Assembly: GCF_042186555.1 (NCBI RefSeq)
Contig: NC_133336.1
Coordinates: 38,930,338 to 38,994,337, forward strand
DNA: 64,000 bases
Source: Aquarana catesbeiana
Taxonomy: Eukaryota > Chordata > Amphibia > Anura > Ranidae
Direction of reading: 5' to 3'
Each line of letters starts with the position of its first letter. Positions within the stretch are counted from its first letter, which is position 1. The translations under genes and the position numbers were made by a program. This document shows positions 43,126-54,589 of this stretch, one piece after another. The notes beneath the pieces are model-generated. The model had not been told where the DNA came from. It ran no database searches and saw nothing but the letters and a program-made list of their open reading frames with translations.

Positions 43126-46078
43126 ATTGTCAATGCAAATTCCTTAGAGACAAATCAGCACACAATAACGGTTACGCATACAAGTGGAACCAAACCACAT
43201 ATAGCAAACCTATGACTAGACCACCCACCTTTACAGCACCTAAACTGGACAGTGATTTACCTAATGTATCTTCTAATTCCTCTGTGTCTTCTAGCCAATC
43301 GACTACTTATTAGGATTTGTCTCATGATAGACTACCAAAGAAACGGAAGGGAGAACTTAATACTACATCCACAGAATCACTTTGGAGCACCTTCGGACCT
43401 ACTCTCACTCGACGACCATCTATGGTTTGTTCCAAACCAATCACCACACAGCCCCATACTTCTTTCTCACGTCCACTGAAAACTATGTCTAACACACCTA
43501 CTGCGGCTTTGAACTCGGTACTGAGCACCACAACACCTATTTTGTCTTCTTTTCCTGCTTCTACTGCCACAAGGAGGGTAAGTGAACCTAATCTTTCCTC
43601 CATGTTTCCTATTACTGCACAATCTATTGATCCCAAAATAGCTCCGATTTTTTTAGCAAAATCACCGGATCACTCTCTGAGTCCTACGTTGACCCTCCCA
43701 ATACTCAAGGACAACATGGAGATACAGAGTTAGAGATCATCAATCTTTCCTCTGCACCTCTAACAATTGATCAAATTGAGGTACTCAAACTGGGCCTTAC
43801 ATTTTGCCCATCTCCTGATGCAGACACGTTCCAAATTATCAAAGATGTACATTTATTTGCTAGGAGACTTAATGTACAAAGTCATTTACGACAGTCTTAC
43901 CGAGATGGAATCTACTAATTCCACTACACCGTAATTTAGCCTGGATGAATTACAGGCCATTCATAATTTGATGGAACTGTAGGAGGTGGGCCACACTGGA
44001 GATGACCCAGTTCCCCCCATGGGCGTCGTCGTCATTCCTAGTGTTGCCTTCCCCCTACCTACATCTTTCAGACTTAAGTCACGGGCCCTCCCAACACTTA
44101 GCAACAATCCCAACATTTGGGCATTTGTTCAGCAAATCACCAATGAAATAGACAAGATAGACTTGGGCAATCAACATATTAATAATTATCCAAGAAACAA
44201 AGACAGGCACTTAAATCCCTACAAAACCATCCTCGGTTGGTGGTCAAACCAGCTGACAAGGGGGGTAATGTTGTTGTCATGGATGTCCAGAGGTATGAAC
44301 TCATGTGTCTCGACATCCTTGACCACGAGGATTGGTATCGGCCCATATCTAAGACTGTGGTTGATAATTATACCCAGGAGTACTACTCCATTATCCTCAA
44401 GGCCTTTCAAAAAGGATTAATTAACAAAAACAGTACTACCTAAATACCAAGGAACCAAAGATCCCTACCTTTTACGCACTACTTAAAGTGCGCAAATCAC
44501 TCACAAATCCTCCCGTCATCCGATTGTGTCGGGCTGTCAGGGTTTAACAGAAAATGCCAGCTCTCTTGTTGATAAATACCTATGCCCTCATGTCACTTCT
44601 CTTTTTTCGTATATCAAAGATACGATTGATCTCCTTTGCACTCTTGAAGGCACACATATCCCCAAGAACGCTTGGCTTGTGGCTATAGACGTAGAAAACC
44701 TCTACAATACTATCCCACATAAAAAAGGAATTGAGGTTATTCGTAAGAAGTTGAAAGAGAGGGGACCTTTGGCAGATTCTTACAACCAGTTTGTCCTTGA
44801 CCTACTAGAGTTCATCCTCACTCGGAACACTTTTATGTTTAGACCCTCCCATTTCCTCCAGGTGCAGGGGGTTGCTATGGGGACCTGGTGTGCCCCATCC
44901 TATGCCAACCTGTACCTGGGGGGATGGGAGAGGGAACTTTTTGCAGGAGGTGACATGTCTGGCGTTTTGCAACATGTTATCTCCTGGCACAGATTTATAG
45001 ATGATAACTTACTTTTTGGTCCGGTACGAGGATGAGCTCTCTTGGTTCATGGACAAACTGGCTGTTAATGACTTTAACCTTAAATTCACTATGGAATGTA
45101 GTCAGTGTAAAATTTTCTTTCTCGATCTAGAGATTTTTGTTAATGCAGATGGAGTTCTGTACTCTTCATTATACCGAAAGCCATCTGCTGGGAACACTGT
45201 CTTACACGCTAGTAGTGCGCACCCGCAGCCATTGTTAAAAAGTATCCCCTAGAGTCAATATTTAAGACTCAAAAGAAATTGTACCCTAGATAATGACTTT
45301 CATAGGGCTGCAGGGGGACTTTATACTAGACTAAGAGACGGGGGGGTACAGTCGTACCCTCCTGAAAAAGTGTTTAATAAAGCAAGCAAACAAGAGAGAA
45401 AGGGTCTTTTTTTTTCTACAAAGTCACACAATGACGAACAATCAGTTAGAATCATTACCCAGTATTCGAGACAGCACAAAAAATTGAGAAATGTCCTGAC
45501 CAAATTTTGGCCTCTGCTTACAGCAGATACAACCATTAATAAGTTCATTAAATCCTATCCAGAAATCACATATCGACCCGCACCATCCCTTAGGAATCGT
45601 TTGGTTAAAGTCACCACTCCTCTACAGTCCAAGATTATACAGGCACGTTTGCCTGCGAGAGATGTGACATATGCCATTTCATCTCTAATGGCCACGAAAT
45701 AACTTCCAAATGGCCATATTCATGCCATCAAAAATAAAGTTACTTGCCATACTATTGACGTTGTTTATTTAGCCACATGCCAATGTGGATGTTTCTACGT
45801 CGGCAAAACCAAGCGTCCCTTTTTTAAACGGATCAAGGATCACACTACACCTATCCTCAAACGCCTCATGGCTACTGCTATCAGAAGACATGTTGGACTT
45901 CAGCACGATTTTGATCCCAATGTGATTACATTTACCGCCATTGAACATGTACCTTTGCATGTGAGGGGCGGTGGCATTGACTGTACTTTACTACAACTGG
46001 AAACCCGGTGGATCCACAATCTGGATGCCACAAAATATCCAGGCCTGAATGAATACATCAGTTTTAAGTCTCTTTTAT
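43126..46078 (+). pseudogene. Penelope-like reverse transcriptase with GIY-YIG endonuclease, decayed
   Basis: Read in several frames, the segment gives the family N-terminal region (SLRQSYRDG end of ARRLNVQSH, then LVVKPADKGGNVVVM at 44236). The reverse transcriptase follows (AIDVENLYNTIPH with a catalytic Asp, QGVAMGTWCAPSYANLYL, and WHRFIDDNLLFG with the Asp pair). Downstream come LKFTMECSQCKIFFLDLEI and LPARDV, and a C-terminal GIY-YIG nuclease near 45760-45850 (VYLATCQCGCFYVGKTKRPF, FKRIKDH). Frame changes occur near 43735, 43985, 44235, 44445, 45020, 45250 and 45700, and a stop lies at 43980. The upstream end of the protein is at 37210-37290. The enzyme would nick DNA and prime reverse transcription at the target; this copy is inactive. 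Confidence 0.88.
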
Positions 46079-47021
46079 AATTTGAGACTGTGTTCATGTT
46101 GGGTTCATGCGTTCGGTTCCGGATGTTTTGTAACCAATTGACTCATTCATGAACATGCTAATCCATCTTGCCCCCCCCCTTTCCCCTCCCTCTTCCATCC
46201 TCCACACTCTATACCGCTAAACCATTTTAACACCTTGGATTGGGTGATCTATGTTACCCTGTAGTGTGTATGATTGATGCTGAATTTATATTATTTGTGC
46301 ATTATGCACTCCCTTATACTTCTAATTACACTTTAATATAATGGATTGATATCTCTTGGCCATTTTTTGGTATTTTAGCATATATAATTGTAACTGTATC
46401 ATCTAATTACTTGTATTAATTTTTGTCTTTATCTTTGTTCTATCATCGTCTGTCATGGCTCATGATGACGGGGTTTGTCCACACTGATTGGTGCATCAGT
46501 GGGACTTTTGCCATACGTCCTCAGTCTCTCTCTTCCCCGTATCCCCCTCTCTCCCGTCTTGCCTTGGAATATATTCCCACTCAATGAGTGACACTGGACG
46601 GGTCTTGCTGACCTTGGTCGGGTGTTGTATGTGGCTGCACGGACGCCCAGGGCTTGGGTCCCTACCAGGACCCTCGCCTGGTTCTGGGCCATTCTATCCT
46701 ATCCGGTCTGCTGGTTGGATCCTCCTGCGGAGACTGGCTCTGCCTTCCTCTGTCCGCACGTTCATCTGCACCATGTGACGCTGCGTGTCATTTGACGCAA
46801 CGCGTCATATGATGGTTTAGGTTTGCCGCTTGGCACCCTGGAACCTGTAGGCAAACTGAGGGCCCACTGATGCATGTGCATTGGCCTCTTCTCATCCGCA
46901 CTCGGTAGGTAACGTCAGATACCGACCGAGTGGGGGGTATATAGGGCCGATCTGTCCAGCTCTCCATCAGCTGGATGGAGAGTTACTAGAGCCATTGTTG
47001 AATACTGGTGATCACATAATT
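46079..47021 (+). other. Penelope-like 3' untranslated region
   Basis: Non-coding sequence after the GIY-YIG domain, with a poly-C stretch at 46172 and inverted words GACGCTGCGTGTC and GACGCAACGCGTC near 46780-46810. The frames on either strand at 46453-46778 lack domains. Confidence 0.6.
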
Positions 47022-47062
47022 CCCTGAAGAGGTCATTGATTGGCAAAACATGTAGAGACCCA
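47022..47062 (+). ncRNA. Degenerate hammerhead ribozyme motif in the Penelope-like tail
   Basis: CTGAAGA at 47024-47030 fits the core CUGANGA. GGTCA, a TTGA-type loop and TGGC can form a short helix II, and CAAAAC stands where CGAAAC is expected. The motif sits about 110 bp before the AATAAAATTTG tail, the position known for hammerheads in Penelope-like elements. The G-to-A change in GAAA should abolish cleavage. Confidence 0.5.
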
Positions 47063-47170
47063 CTATGCACCAGTAACTACCACATGCATATGGATACTTT
47101 GGCCAGTATTAATGATTATATGTCTCTTTTTATGCACCCATGATTGTTTTGTCGTATTATCCATGTAATA

Positions 47171-48399
47171 AAATTTGTATTTTTTTAAGTAAAACTGTAT
47201 CTCTAAATGTATTTGGGCACCGTCATAATCCCGAACTCAAATCCCCTTACATCTATTCTACCAATACAAGGGATGAGGTGCCGGATCTTTTGAGGTCACT
47301 CAACCCACACACTACCACAACTTGTTCCTAGGCGTTTCACACGACAATCGCTTGGAGACAGAATGTCCAGAGTTGGAGATGCAGTTTAGAGCTTTAGTTA
47401 GGTAAGAAGATAGGATGGAAAGAGGTAGACCCTAGACTCTCAAGTGGCTCCTACAACTTCTCCACTAGAAGTTGCTGAGTCATCATCCTAAAGAATAACA
47501 CCGTATCAACTGGAGAGCAACAGCCACGCAACAGGAGGTTCTTCTAGAACTTTGCTCCAACTTTTTGACTCCAGGAAAAGGCTCTTCACCTGGCATCCAG
47601 ACACGCATAGGGGCAATCGCTTCTAGGCCAGCCTTTTTATACTGACGCGTTTCGTCACTCATGACATCATCGGAGGGATAATGATCCGATGATGTCATGA
47701 GTGACGAAACGCATCAGGATGGAGCCATACGACATACGTAGACACATCAGTAACTCAGGGAAAACAGCACTGATCCCCGTAGGTGATATATGCTGTGAGC
47801 GGTAGGAGACGCTGTGGAACCTTGATGTTATTCGATACTATTTTGTGAACACTGCTACATTATATGTTAATTCTTGTAAGTGTACATCTTGAAGGGGATT
47901 TTCTCTCTTTGTTTTTTAATGTTAAATAAAATTGTTATAAACGAGATTACGCTATGTCTGATCCCTCTCTTTCATCTTTGACTAACTGAACGATCTGAGT
48001 GCTGTCTCACTTTGGATAAAGGAAGGAGGCAGAGATGTTCCACTGATTTAAGCGATATACATGCAAAGATTAAGCTCTTATCTGGTAAGAGTTTTTTCAA
48101 GAGGAGGTTTTCCTGCACACCCCCCCCCCCCTCTTTATTTGTGCACGTGTGATGTGGACTTTCCTCTGGTGACAGCAACTCTATGTATGAAGCATTCTTT
48201 ATATAATTAATCCTAAGGGACTTGACGTTTCTCCATAACAATTAATGATACAATTTTGAGCTTTTAGCATTTTTTATGGATTCATATTGATGTATGGACT
48301 TCATTGAATGGACATTTGATTGCTCATGGTTTATGATTACTCACATTTATAAGCGCTGCCCGGGTCCATTGGACTCTCTTATTGTTTTTAAAACTTTTT
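47171..48399 (+). other. Second Penelope-like tail or related retroelement sequence
   Basis: Non-coding DNA with a GACGAAACGC palindrome (47642-47719) and a tail-like TTAAATAAAATTGTTATAAA at 47922. A poly-C run lies near 48121. No protein is encoded. It may be a tandem partial copy of the same element, as is common in this class. Confidence 0.45.
47642..47719. ncRNA. Palindrome with hammerhead-like arms
   Basis: TGACGCGTTTCGTCACTCAT is inverted 30 bp later with perfect arms of about 32 bp apart from one base. On the minus strand it reads CCGATGA, GTCA-TGAG-TGAC helix II, GAAAC and GCGTC. The only core departure is C for the conserved U in CUGANGA. On the plus strand the last word is GCATC instead of GCGTC. 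Confidence 0.45.
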
Positions 48400-48478
48400 T
48401 TATGTTACATGAAAAGATATAATAAAATATTTAAAATATTTACAAAAATGTGAGGGGTGTACTCAATTTTGTGTTTTA
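48400..48478. mobile_element. Orphan inverted terminal repeat of the neighbouring Tc1 family
   Basis: ACATGAAAAGATATAATAAA through GTGAGGGGTGTACTCAATTT is the inverse of the left terminus of the Tc1 element that starts at 48483. The rest of this second copy is absent. Confidence 0.8.
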
Positions 48479-48482
48479 TATA

Positions 48483-50097
48483 TAGTATCTCACAAAAGTG
48501 AGTACACCCCTCACATTTTTGTAAATATTTCATTATATCTTTTCATGTGACAACACTGCAGAAATGACACTTTGCTACAATGTAAAGTAGTGAGTGTACA
48601 GCTTGTATAACAGTGTCAATTTGCTGTCCCCTCAAAATAACTCAACACACAACCATTAATGTCTAAATCGCTGGCAACAAAAGTGAGTACACCCCTAAGT
48701 GAAAATTTCCAAATTGGGCCCAAAGTGTCAATATTTTGTGTGGCCACCATTATTTGCCAGCACTGCCTTAAACCTCTTGAGCATGGAGTTCATCAGAGCT
48801 TCACAGGTTGCTACTGGAGTCCTCTTCCACTCCTCCATGATGACTTCACGAAGCTGGTGGATGTTAGAGACATTGCGCTCCTCCACCTTCTGTTTGAGGA
48901 TGCCCCACAGATGCTCAATAGGGTTTAGGTCTGGAGACATGCTTGGCCAGTTCATTACCTTTACCCTCAGCTTTTTTAGCAAGGCAGTGGTGGTCTTGGA
49001 GGTGTGTTTGGGGTCGTTATCATGTTGGAATACTGCCCTGGGGCCCAGTCTCCGAAGGGAAGGGTATATGCTCTGCTTCAGTATGTCACAGTACATGTTG
49101 GCATTCATGGTTCCCTCAATGAACTGTAGCTCCCCAGTGCCGGCAGCACTCATGCAGCCCCAGACCATGACACTCCCATCACCATGCTTGATTGTAGGCA
49201 AGACACACTTGTCTTTGTACTCCTCACCTGGTTGCCGCCACACATGCTTGACACCATCTGAACCAAATAAGTTTATCCTGGTCTCATCAGACCACAGGAC
49301 ATAGTTCCAGTAATCCATGTCTGCTTGTCTTCAGTGAACTGTTTGCGGGCTTTCTTGTGCATCATCTTCAGAAGAGGCTTCCTTCTGGGATGACAGCCAT
49401 GCAGACCAATTTGATGCAGTGTGCGGTGTATGGTCTGAGCACTGACAGGCTGACCCCCCACCCTTCAACCTCTGCAACAATGCTGGCAGCACTCATACAT
49501 CTTTTTTCCAAAGACAACCTCTGGATATGATGCTGCATGTGCACTCAACTTCTTTAGTTGACCATGGCAAGGCCTGTTCTGAGTAGAACCTGTCCTGTTA
49601 AACCGCTGTATGGTCTTTGCCACCGTGCTGCAGCTCAGTTCCAGGGTCTTGGCAATCTTCTTATAGCCTAGGCCATCTTTATGTAGAGCAACAATTCTTT
49701 TTTTCAGATCCTCAGAGAGTTCTTTGCCATGAGGTGCCATGTTGAACCTCCAGTGTCCAATATGAGAGAGTCAGAGCGAGAACACCAAATTTAAAGAACT
49801 TGCTCCCCATTCACAGCTGAGACCTTGTAACACTAACGAGTCACATGACACCGGGGAGGGAAAATGGCTAATTGGGCCCAATTTTGACATTTTCACTTAG
49901 GGGTGTACTCACTTTTGTTGCCAGTGGTTTAGACATTAATGGCCGTGTGTTGAGTTATTTTGAGGGGACAGCAAATTTACACTGTTATACAAGCTGTACA
50001 GTATGTATGCTACATTGTAGCAAAGTAAAGTTGTCACATGAAAAGATACAAAATATTTACCAATATGTGAGTGGTGTACTCACTTTGTGAGATACTG
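48483..50097 (-). mobile_element. Full-length Tc1/mariner element
   Basis: Ends AGTATCTCACAAAAGTGAGT and ACTCACTTTGTGAGATACTG are inverted and flanked by TA. Inverted similarity extends about 220 bp from each end, including AAAAGTGAGTACACCCCTAA at the inner edge. At 1.6 kb the length is normal for the family. Confidence 0.92.
48728..49740 (-). pseudogene. Tc1 transposase pseudogene, DD34E type
   Basis: It starts with MAPHGKELSEDLKKRIVALH (49740) and has the paired-type N-terminal domain (GYKKIAKTLELSCSTVAKTI, a GRP-like hook replaced by CHGQLKKL). Frame changes near 49560 and 49460-49320 separate it from the linker (SAQTIHRTLHQIGLHG, RRKPLLKMMHKKAR). The catalytic half 49318-48728 is open for 196 codons: LWSDETRINLFG, KHGDGSVMVWGCMSAAG, FQHDNDPKHTSK and MSPDLNPIEHLWGILK, so all three DD34E acids are present. 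Two or three indels in the N-terminal third are the only visible damage, making this the best-preserved Tc1 copy in the window, though still broken. Confidence 0.88.
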
Positions 50098-50330
50098 TAT
50101 ATATTTATATATACATTTGTGCTCATAAGTTTACATACCCTGGCAGAATTTATGATTTCTTGGCCTTTTTCAGAGAATATGAATGATAACATAAAAACTT
50201 TTCTTTCACTCATGGTAAGTGTTTGGCTGAAGCCATTTATTATCAATCAACTGTGTTTACTCTTTTTAAATCATAATGAAAACAGAAACGACCCAAATGA
50301 CCCTGATCAAAAGTTTACATACACAAGTTC

Positions 50331-51345
50331 TTAATACCGTGTAATGCCCCCTTTAACATCAATGACAGCTTGAAGTCTTTTGTGGTATTTGTGGATAAGG
50401 CTCTTTATCTTCTCAGATGGTAAAGCTGCCCATTCCTCTTGGCAAAAAGCCTCCAGTTCCTGTAAATTCTTGGGCTGTCTTGCATGAACTGTATGTTTGA
50501 GATCTCCCCAGAGTGGCTCAGTGATATTGAGGTCAGGAGACTGAGATGGCCACTCCAGAACCTTCATTTTATTCTGCTGTAGCCAATGACAGGTCGACTT
50601 GGCCTTGTGTTTTGGATCATTGTCATGTTGGAATGTCCAAGTACATCCCATGCGCAGCTTCCTGGCTGATGAATGCAAATGTTCCTCCAGTATATTTTGA
50701 TAACATACTGCATTCATCTTGCCATCAATTTTGACCAAATTTCCTATGCCTTTTGTAGCTCACACATCCCCAAAACATCAGCGATCCACCTCCGTGTTTC
50801 ACAGTAGGAATGGTGTACCTTTCATCTTAGGCCTTGTTGACTCCTCTCCAAATGTAGCGTTTATGGTTGTGGCCAAAAAGCTAAATTTTGGTCTCATCAC
50901 TTCAAATGAGTTTGTGCCCGAAGGTTTTAAGCGTGTCTCTGTGCTGTTTGGCGTATTGTAAGTGGGATACTTTGTGGCATTTGCATAGTCATGGCTTTCT
51001 TCTGGCAACTCGACCATGCCGCCTTATTGTGCATCTTGAAACAGCCACACCACATGTTTTCAGAGAGTGCTATATTTCATCTAAAGTTATTTGTGGGTTT
51101 TTCTTTGCATCCTGAGCATTTTTCCTGGCAGTTGTGGCTGAAATTTTAGTTGGTCTACCTGACCGTGGTTTGGTTTCAACAGAACCCCTCATTTTCCACT
51201 TCTTGATTAGAATTTGAACACTGCTGATTGGCATTCTCAATTCCTTGGATATCTTTCTATATCCCTTTCCTGTTTTATACAGTTCAACTACCTTTACTGC
51301 AGATCCTTTGACAATTCTTTTGCTTTCCCCATGACTCAGAATCCA
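50331..51345 (-). pseudogene. Tc1 transposase pseudogene, DD34E type
   Basis: From about 51333 the minus strand encodes GESKRIV, then YKTGKGYRKISKELRMPISS and KMRGSVETKPRSGRPTKISA (helix-turn-helix and GRP hook) up to about 51100. Broken frames carry the central part, including the first catalytic region near 50900 (KFSFLATTINATFGEE). The last 135 codons (50738-50331) are open: MVKIDGKMNAVCYQNILEEH, FQHDNDPKHKAKS with the second Asp, and SQSPDLNITEPLWGDLK with the catalytic Glu region, where ITEP replaces the usual IEP/IEH. Multiple frame changes make it inactive. Confidence 0.82.
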
Positions 51346-51368
51346 GAAATGTCAGAGCAGCACTGAAT

Positions 51369-54280
51369 TAGGGATGAGCTTCGAGTTCGAGTCAAACTCA
51401 TGTTCGACTCGAACATCGGCTGTTCGCAAGTTCGCCGAACAGCGAACAATTTGGGGTGTTCGCGGCAAATTCGAATGCCGTGGAACACCCTTTAAATGTC
51501 TATGGGAGAAATCAAAAGTGCTAATTTTAAAGGCTTATATGCAAGTTATTGTCATAAAAAGTGTTTGGGGACCTGGGTCCTGCCCCAGGGGACATGGATC
51601 AATGCAAAAAAAAAGTTTTAAAAACGGACGTTTTTTCAGGAGCAGTGATTTTAATAATGCTTAAAGTCAAACAATAAAAGTGTAATATCCCTTTAAATTT
51701 CGTAGCTGGGGGGTATCTATAGTATGCCTGTAAAGGGGCGCATGTTTCCCGTGTTTAGAACAGTCTGACAGCAAAATGACATTTCAAAGGAAAAAAAGTC
51801 TTTTAAAATTACTCGCGGCTATTGCATTGCCGGTCCGACAATACACATAAAAAAGTTAATTGATAAAAACGGCATGGGAATTCCCCACAGGGGAACCCCG
51901 AACCAAAATTTAAAAAAAAAATGACGTGAGGGTCCCCCTAAATTCCATACCAGGCCCTTCAGGTCTGGTATGGATATTAAGGGGAACCCCGGCCAAAATT
52001 AAAAAAAAAATGACATGGGGGTCCCCCTAAATTCCATACCAGACCCTTCAGGTCTGGTATGGATTTTAAGGGGAACCCCGCGCCAAAATTAAAAAAAAAA
52101 AAATGGCGTGGGGTCCCCCCAAAAATCCATACCAGACCCTTATCCGAGCACGCAACCTGGCAGGCCGCAGGAAAAGAGGAGGGGACGAGAGAGCGCCCCC
52201 CCTCCTGAACCGTACCAGGCCACATGCCCTCAACATTGGGAGGGTGCTTTGGGGTAGCCCCCCAAAACACCTTGTCCCCATGTTGATGAGGACAAGGGCC
52301 TCATCCCCACAACCCTGGCCGGTGGTTGTGGGGGTCTGCGGGTGGGGGGCTTATCGGAATCTGGAAGCCCCCTTTAACAAGGGGACCCCCAGATCCCGGC
52401 CCCCTCCGTGTGAAATGGTAAGGGGGTACCCCTACCATTTCACAAAAAACTGTCAAAGATGTTAAAAATTACAAGAGACAGTTTTTGACAATTCCTTTAT
52501 TTAAATGCTTCTTCTTTCTTCTTTCTTCTATCTTCCTCCTTCTTCTTCTTCTTCTTCTTCTTCTTTTTCTTCTTCTTCTTCTTCTTCTTCTTCTTCTGGT
52601 TCTTCTGGCTCTTCTGGTTCTTCCTCCGGTGTTCTCGTCCAGCATCTCCTCTGCGGCGTCTTCTATCTTCTTCGTCTCAGGCCGCTCCGCACCCATGGCA
52701 TGGGGGGAGGCTCCCGCTCTTCTCTTCATCTTCTTCTCTTCTTCATTTTCTTCTCTTCTTCATCTTCTTCTCCGGGCCGCTCCGCATCCATGCTGGCATG
52801 GAGGGAGGCTCCCACTGTGTGACGCATCTCCTCTTCTGACGGTTCTTAAATAATGGGGGCGGGGCCACCCGGTGACCCCGCCCCCCTCTGACGCACGGGA
52901 CATGACGGGACTTCCCTGTGGCATTCCCCGTGACGTCACAGGGAAGTCCCATCAAGTCACCGTGCGTCAGAGGGGGGCGGGGTCACCGGGTGGCCCCGCC
53001 CCCTTTATTTAAGAACCGTCAGAAGAGGAGACGCATCACACAGTGGGAGCCTCCCTCCATGCCAGCATGGGTGCGGAGGAGAAGATAGAAGACGCCGCAG
53101 AGGAGATGCTGGACGAGAACCAGGAGAGCCAGAAGAACCAGAAGAAGATGAAGGAAGATAGAAGAAAGAAGAAAGAAGCATTTAAATAAAGGAATTGTCA
53201 AAAACTGTCTCTCGTCATTTTTAACATTTTTGACAGCTTTTTAGTGAAATGGTAGGGATACTTTTGTACCCCCTTACCATTTCACACAGGGGGGGGCCGG
53301 GATCTGGGGGTCCCCTTGTTAAGATTCCGATAAGCCCCCCGCCCGCAGACCCCCACAACCATCGGCCAGGGTTGTGGGGATGAGGCCCTTGTCCTCATCA
53401 ACATGGGGACAAGGTGTTTTGGGGGGCTACCCCAAAGCACCCTCCCAATGTTGAGGGCATGTGGCCTGGTACGGTTCAGGAGGGGGGGGGCGCTCTCTCA
53501 TCCCCCCTCTTTTCCTGCGGCCTGCCAGGTTGCGTGCTCGGATAAGGGTCTGGTATGGATTTTTGGGGGGACCCCACGCCGGTTTTTTTTTTTTTTAATT
53601 TTGGCGCGGGGTTCCCCTTAAAATCCATACCAGACCCTTCCGGTATGGAATTTAGGGGGACCCCCACGTCATTTTTTTTTTAAATTTTGCCCGTGGTTCC
53701 CTTTAATATCCATACTAGACCTGAAGGGCCTGGTATGGAATTTAGGGGGACCCCCACGTCATTTTTTTTTTAAATTTTGGTTCGGGGTTCCCCTGTGGGG
53801 AATTTCCATGCCGTTTTTATCAATGAACTTTTATGTGTATTGTCAGACCGGCAATGCAATATCCGCGAGTAGTTTTAAATGACTTTTTTTCTTTGAAATG
53901 TCATTTTGCTGTCAGACTGTTCTAAACACAGGAAACATGCGCCCCTTTACAGGCATACTATAGACACCCCCCAGGTACGAAATTTAAAGGGATACTACAC
54001 TTTTATTGTTTCACTTTAAGCATTATTAAAATCACTGCTCCTGAAAAAACGTCCGTTTTTAAAACTTTTTTTTGCATTGATCCATGTCCCCTGGGGCAGG
54101 ACCCAGGTCCCCAAACACTTTTTATGACAATAACTTGCATATAAGCCTTTAAAATTAGCACTTTTGATTATTCATGTTCGTGTCCCATAGACTTTAACGG
54201 TGTTCGCGTGTTCGAACAAACTTTTTTCCTGTTCGCATGTTCTGGTGCAAACCGAACAGGGGGGTGTTCGGCACATACTA
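51369..54280. mobile_element. Giant palindromic (foldback) hAT-like element, copy 2
   Basis: Starts TAGGGATGAGCTTCGAGTTC and ends GGGGGTGTTCGGCACATACTA, so it is reversed relative to the copy at 13645-16536. Arms of about 1.35 kb face each other across a centre near 52925, where GGCATTCCCCGTGACGTC is the inverse of the other copy's centre. The right terminus has mutated (GCACATACTA for GCTCATCCCTA) and no 8-bp duplication is visible. It encodes no transposase. The (TTC)n tract is at 52510-52600 and a shortened GAA tract at 53150-53180. Confidence 0.82.
52510..52765. repeat. (TTC)n polypyrimidine tract
   Basis: Triplet runs in the left arm of the second palindromic element. It is longer than the partner tract in the right arm, so the arms have diverged by slippage. 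Confidence 0.9.
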
Positions 54281-54589
54281 ATTACAAGCAAACAGATCAC
54301 AGGTGAGGATGGTTACCTTTAATAGCCATTCAAACCCCTTTGTGTCAACTTGTGTGCATGTTATTAGGCCAAAATCACCAGGGTATGTAAACTTTTGATC
54401 AGGGTCATTTCGGTAGTTTCTGTTGCCATTATGATTTAAAAAGAGTAAACACAGTTGATTGATAATAAATGGCTTCAGCCAAGCAATAACCAAGAGTGAA
54501 AGAAAAGTTTTATCATTCATATTCTCTAAAAAAATGGCCAGGAAATCATAAATCCTGCCAGGGTATGTAAACTTATGAGCTCAACTGTA

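Larger units (their letters stand above)
36857..47170 (+). mobile_element. Penelope-like retroelement split by a Gypsy element
   Basis: Penelope-like coding sequence lies at 37210-37290 and 43126-46078, with the Gypsy element 37291-43120 and a 5-bp duplication TAGGC between. Removing the insert plus one TAGGC joins the frame EEYTVG to IVNANS without a break. Three-prime untranslated sequence runs to about 47170, with a hammerhead-like motif at 47022 and an AATAAAATTTG tail. The 5' limit is uncertain; 36857 is a guess at the start of related sequence. No separate 5' terminal repeat was found. Confidence 0.75.
50114..54587 (-). mobile_element. Tc1/mariner element split by the palindromic hAT-like element
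   Basis: The left end CATTTGTGCTCATAAGTTTA (after TA) and the right end ATGAGCTCAACTG (before TA) are inverted, with inner repeats CATACCCTGG and GATCAAAAGTTTACATAC. Tc1 sequence occupies 50114-51368 and 54281-54587; the insert is 51369-54280. Compared with relatives remembered from frogs, some Tc1 sequence seems missing at the insertion point. Confidence 0.85.

Noticed and set aside
48483..50097. An intact, active Tc1 transposase
   Set aside because: The catalytic half is open, but the N-terminal third is divided over several frames.
52469..53201. Low-complexity frames in the second palindromic element
   Set aside because: Same triplet tracts; no domain and no conservation between copies beyond the repeat itself.
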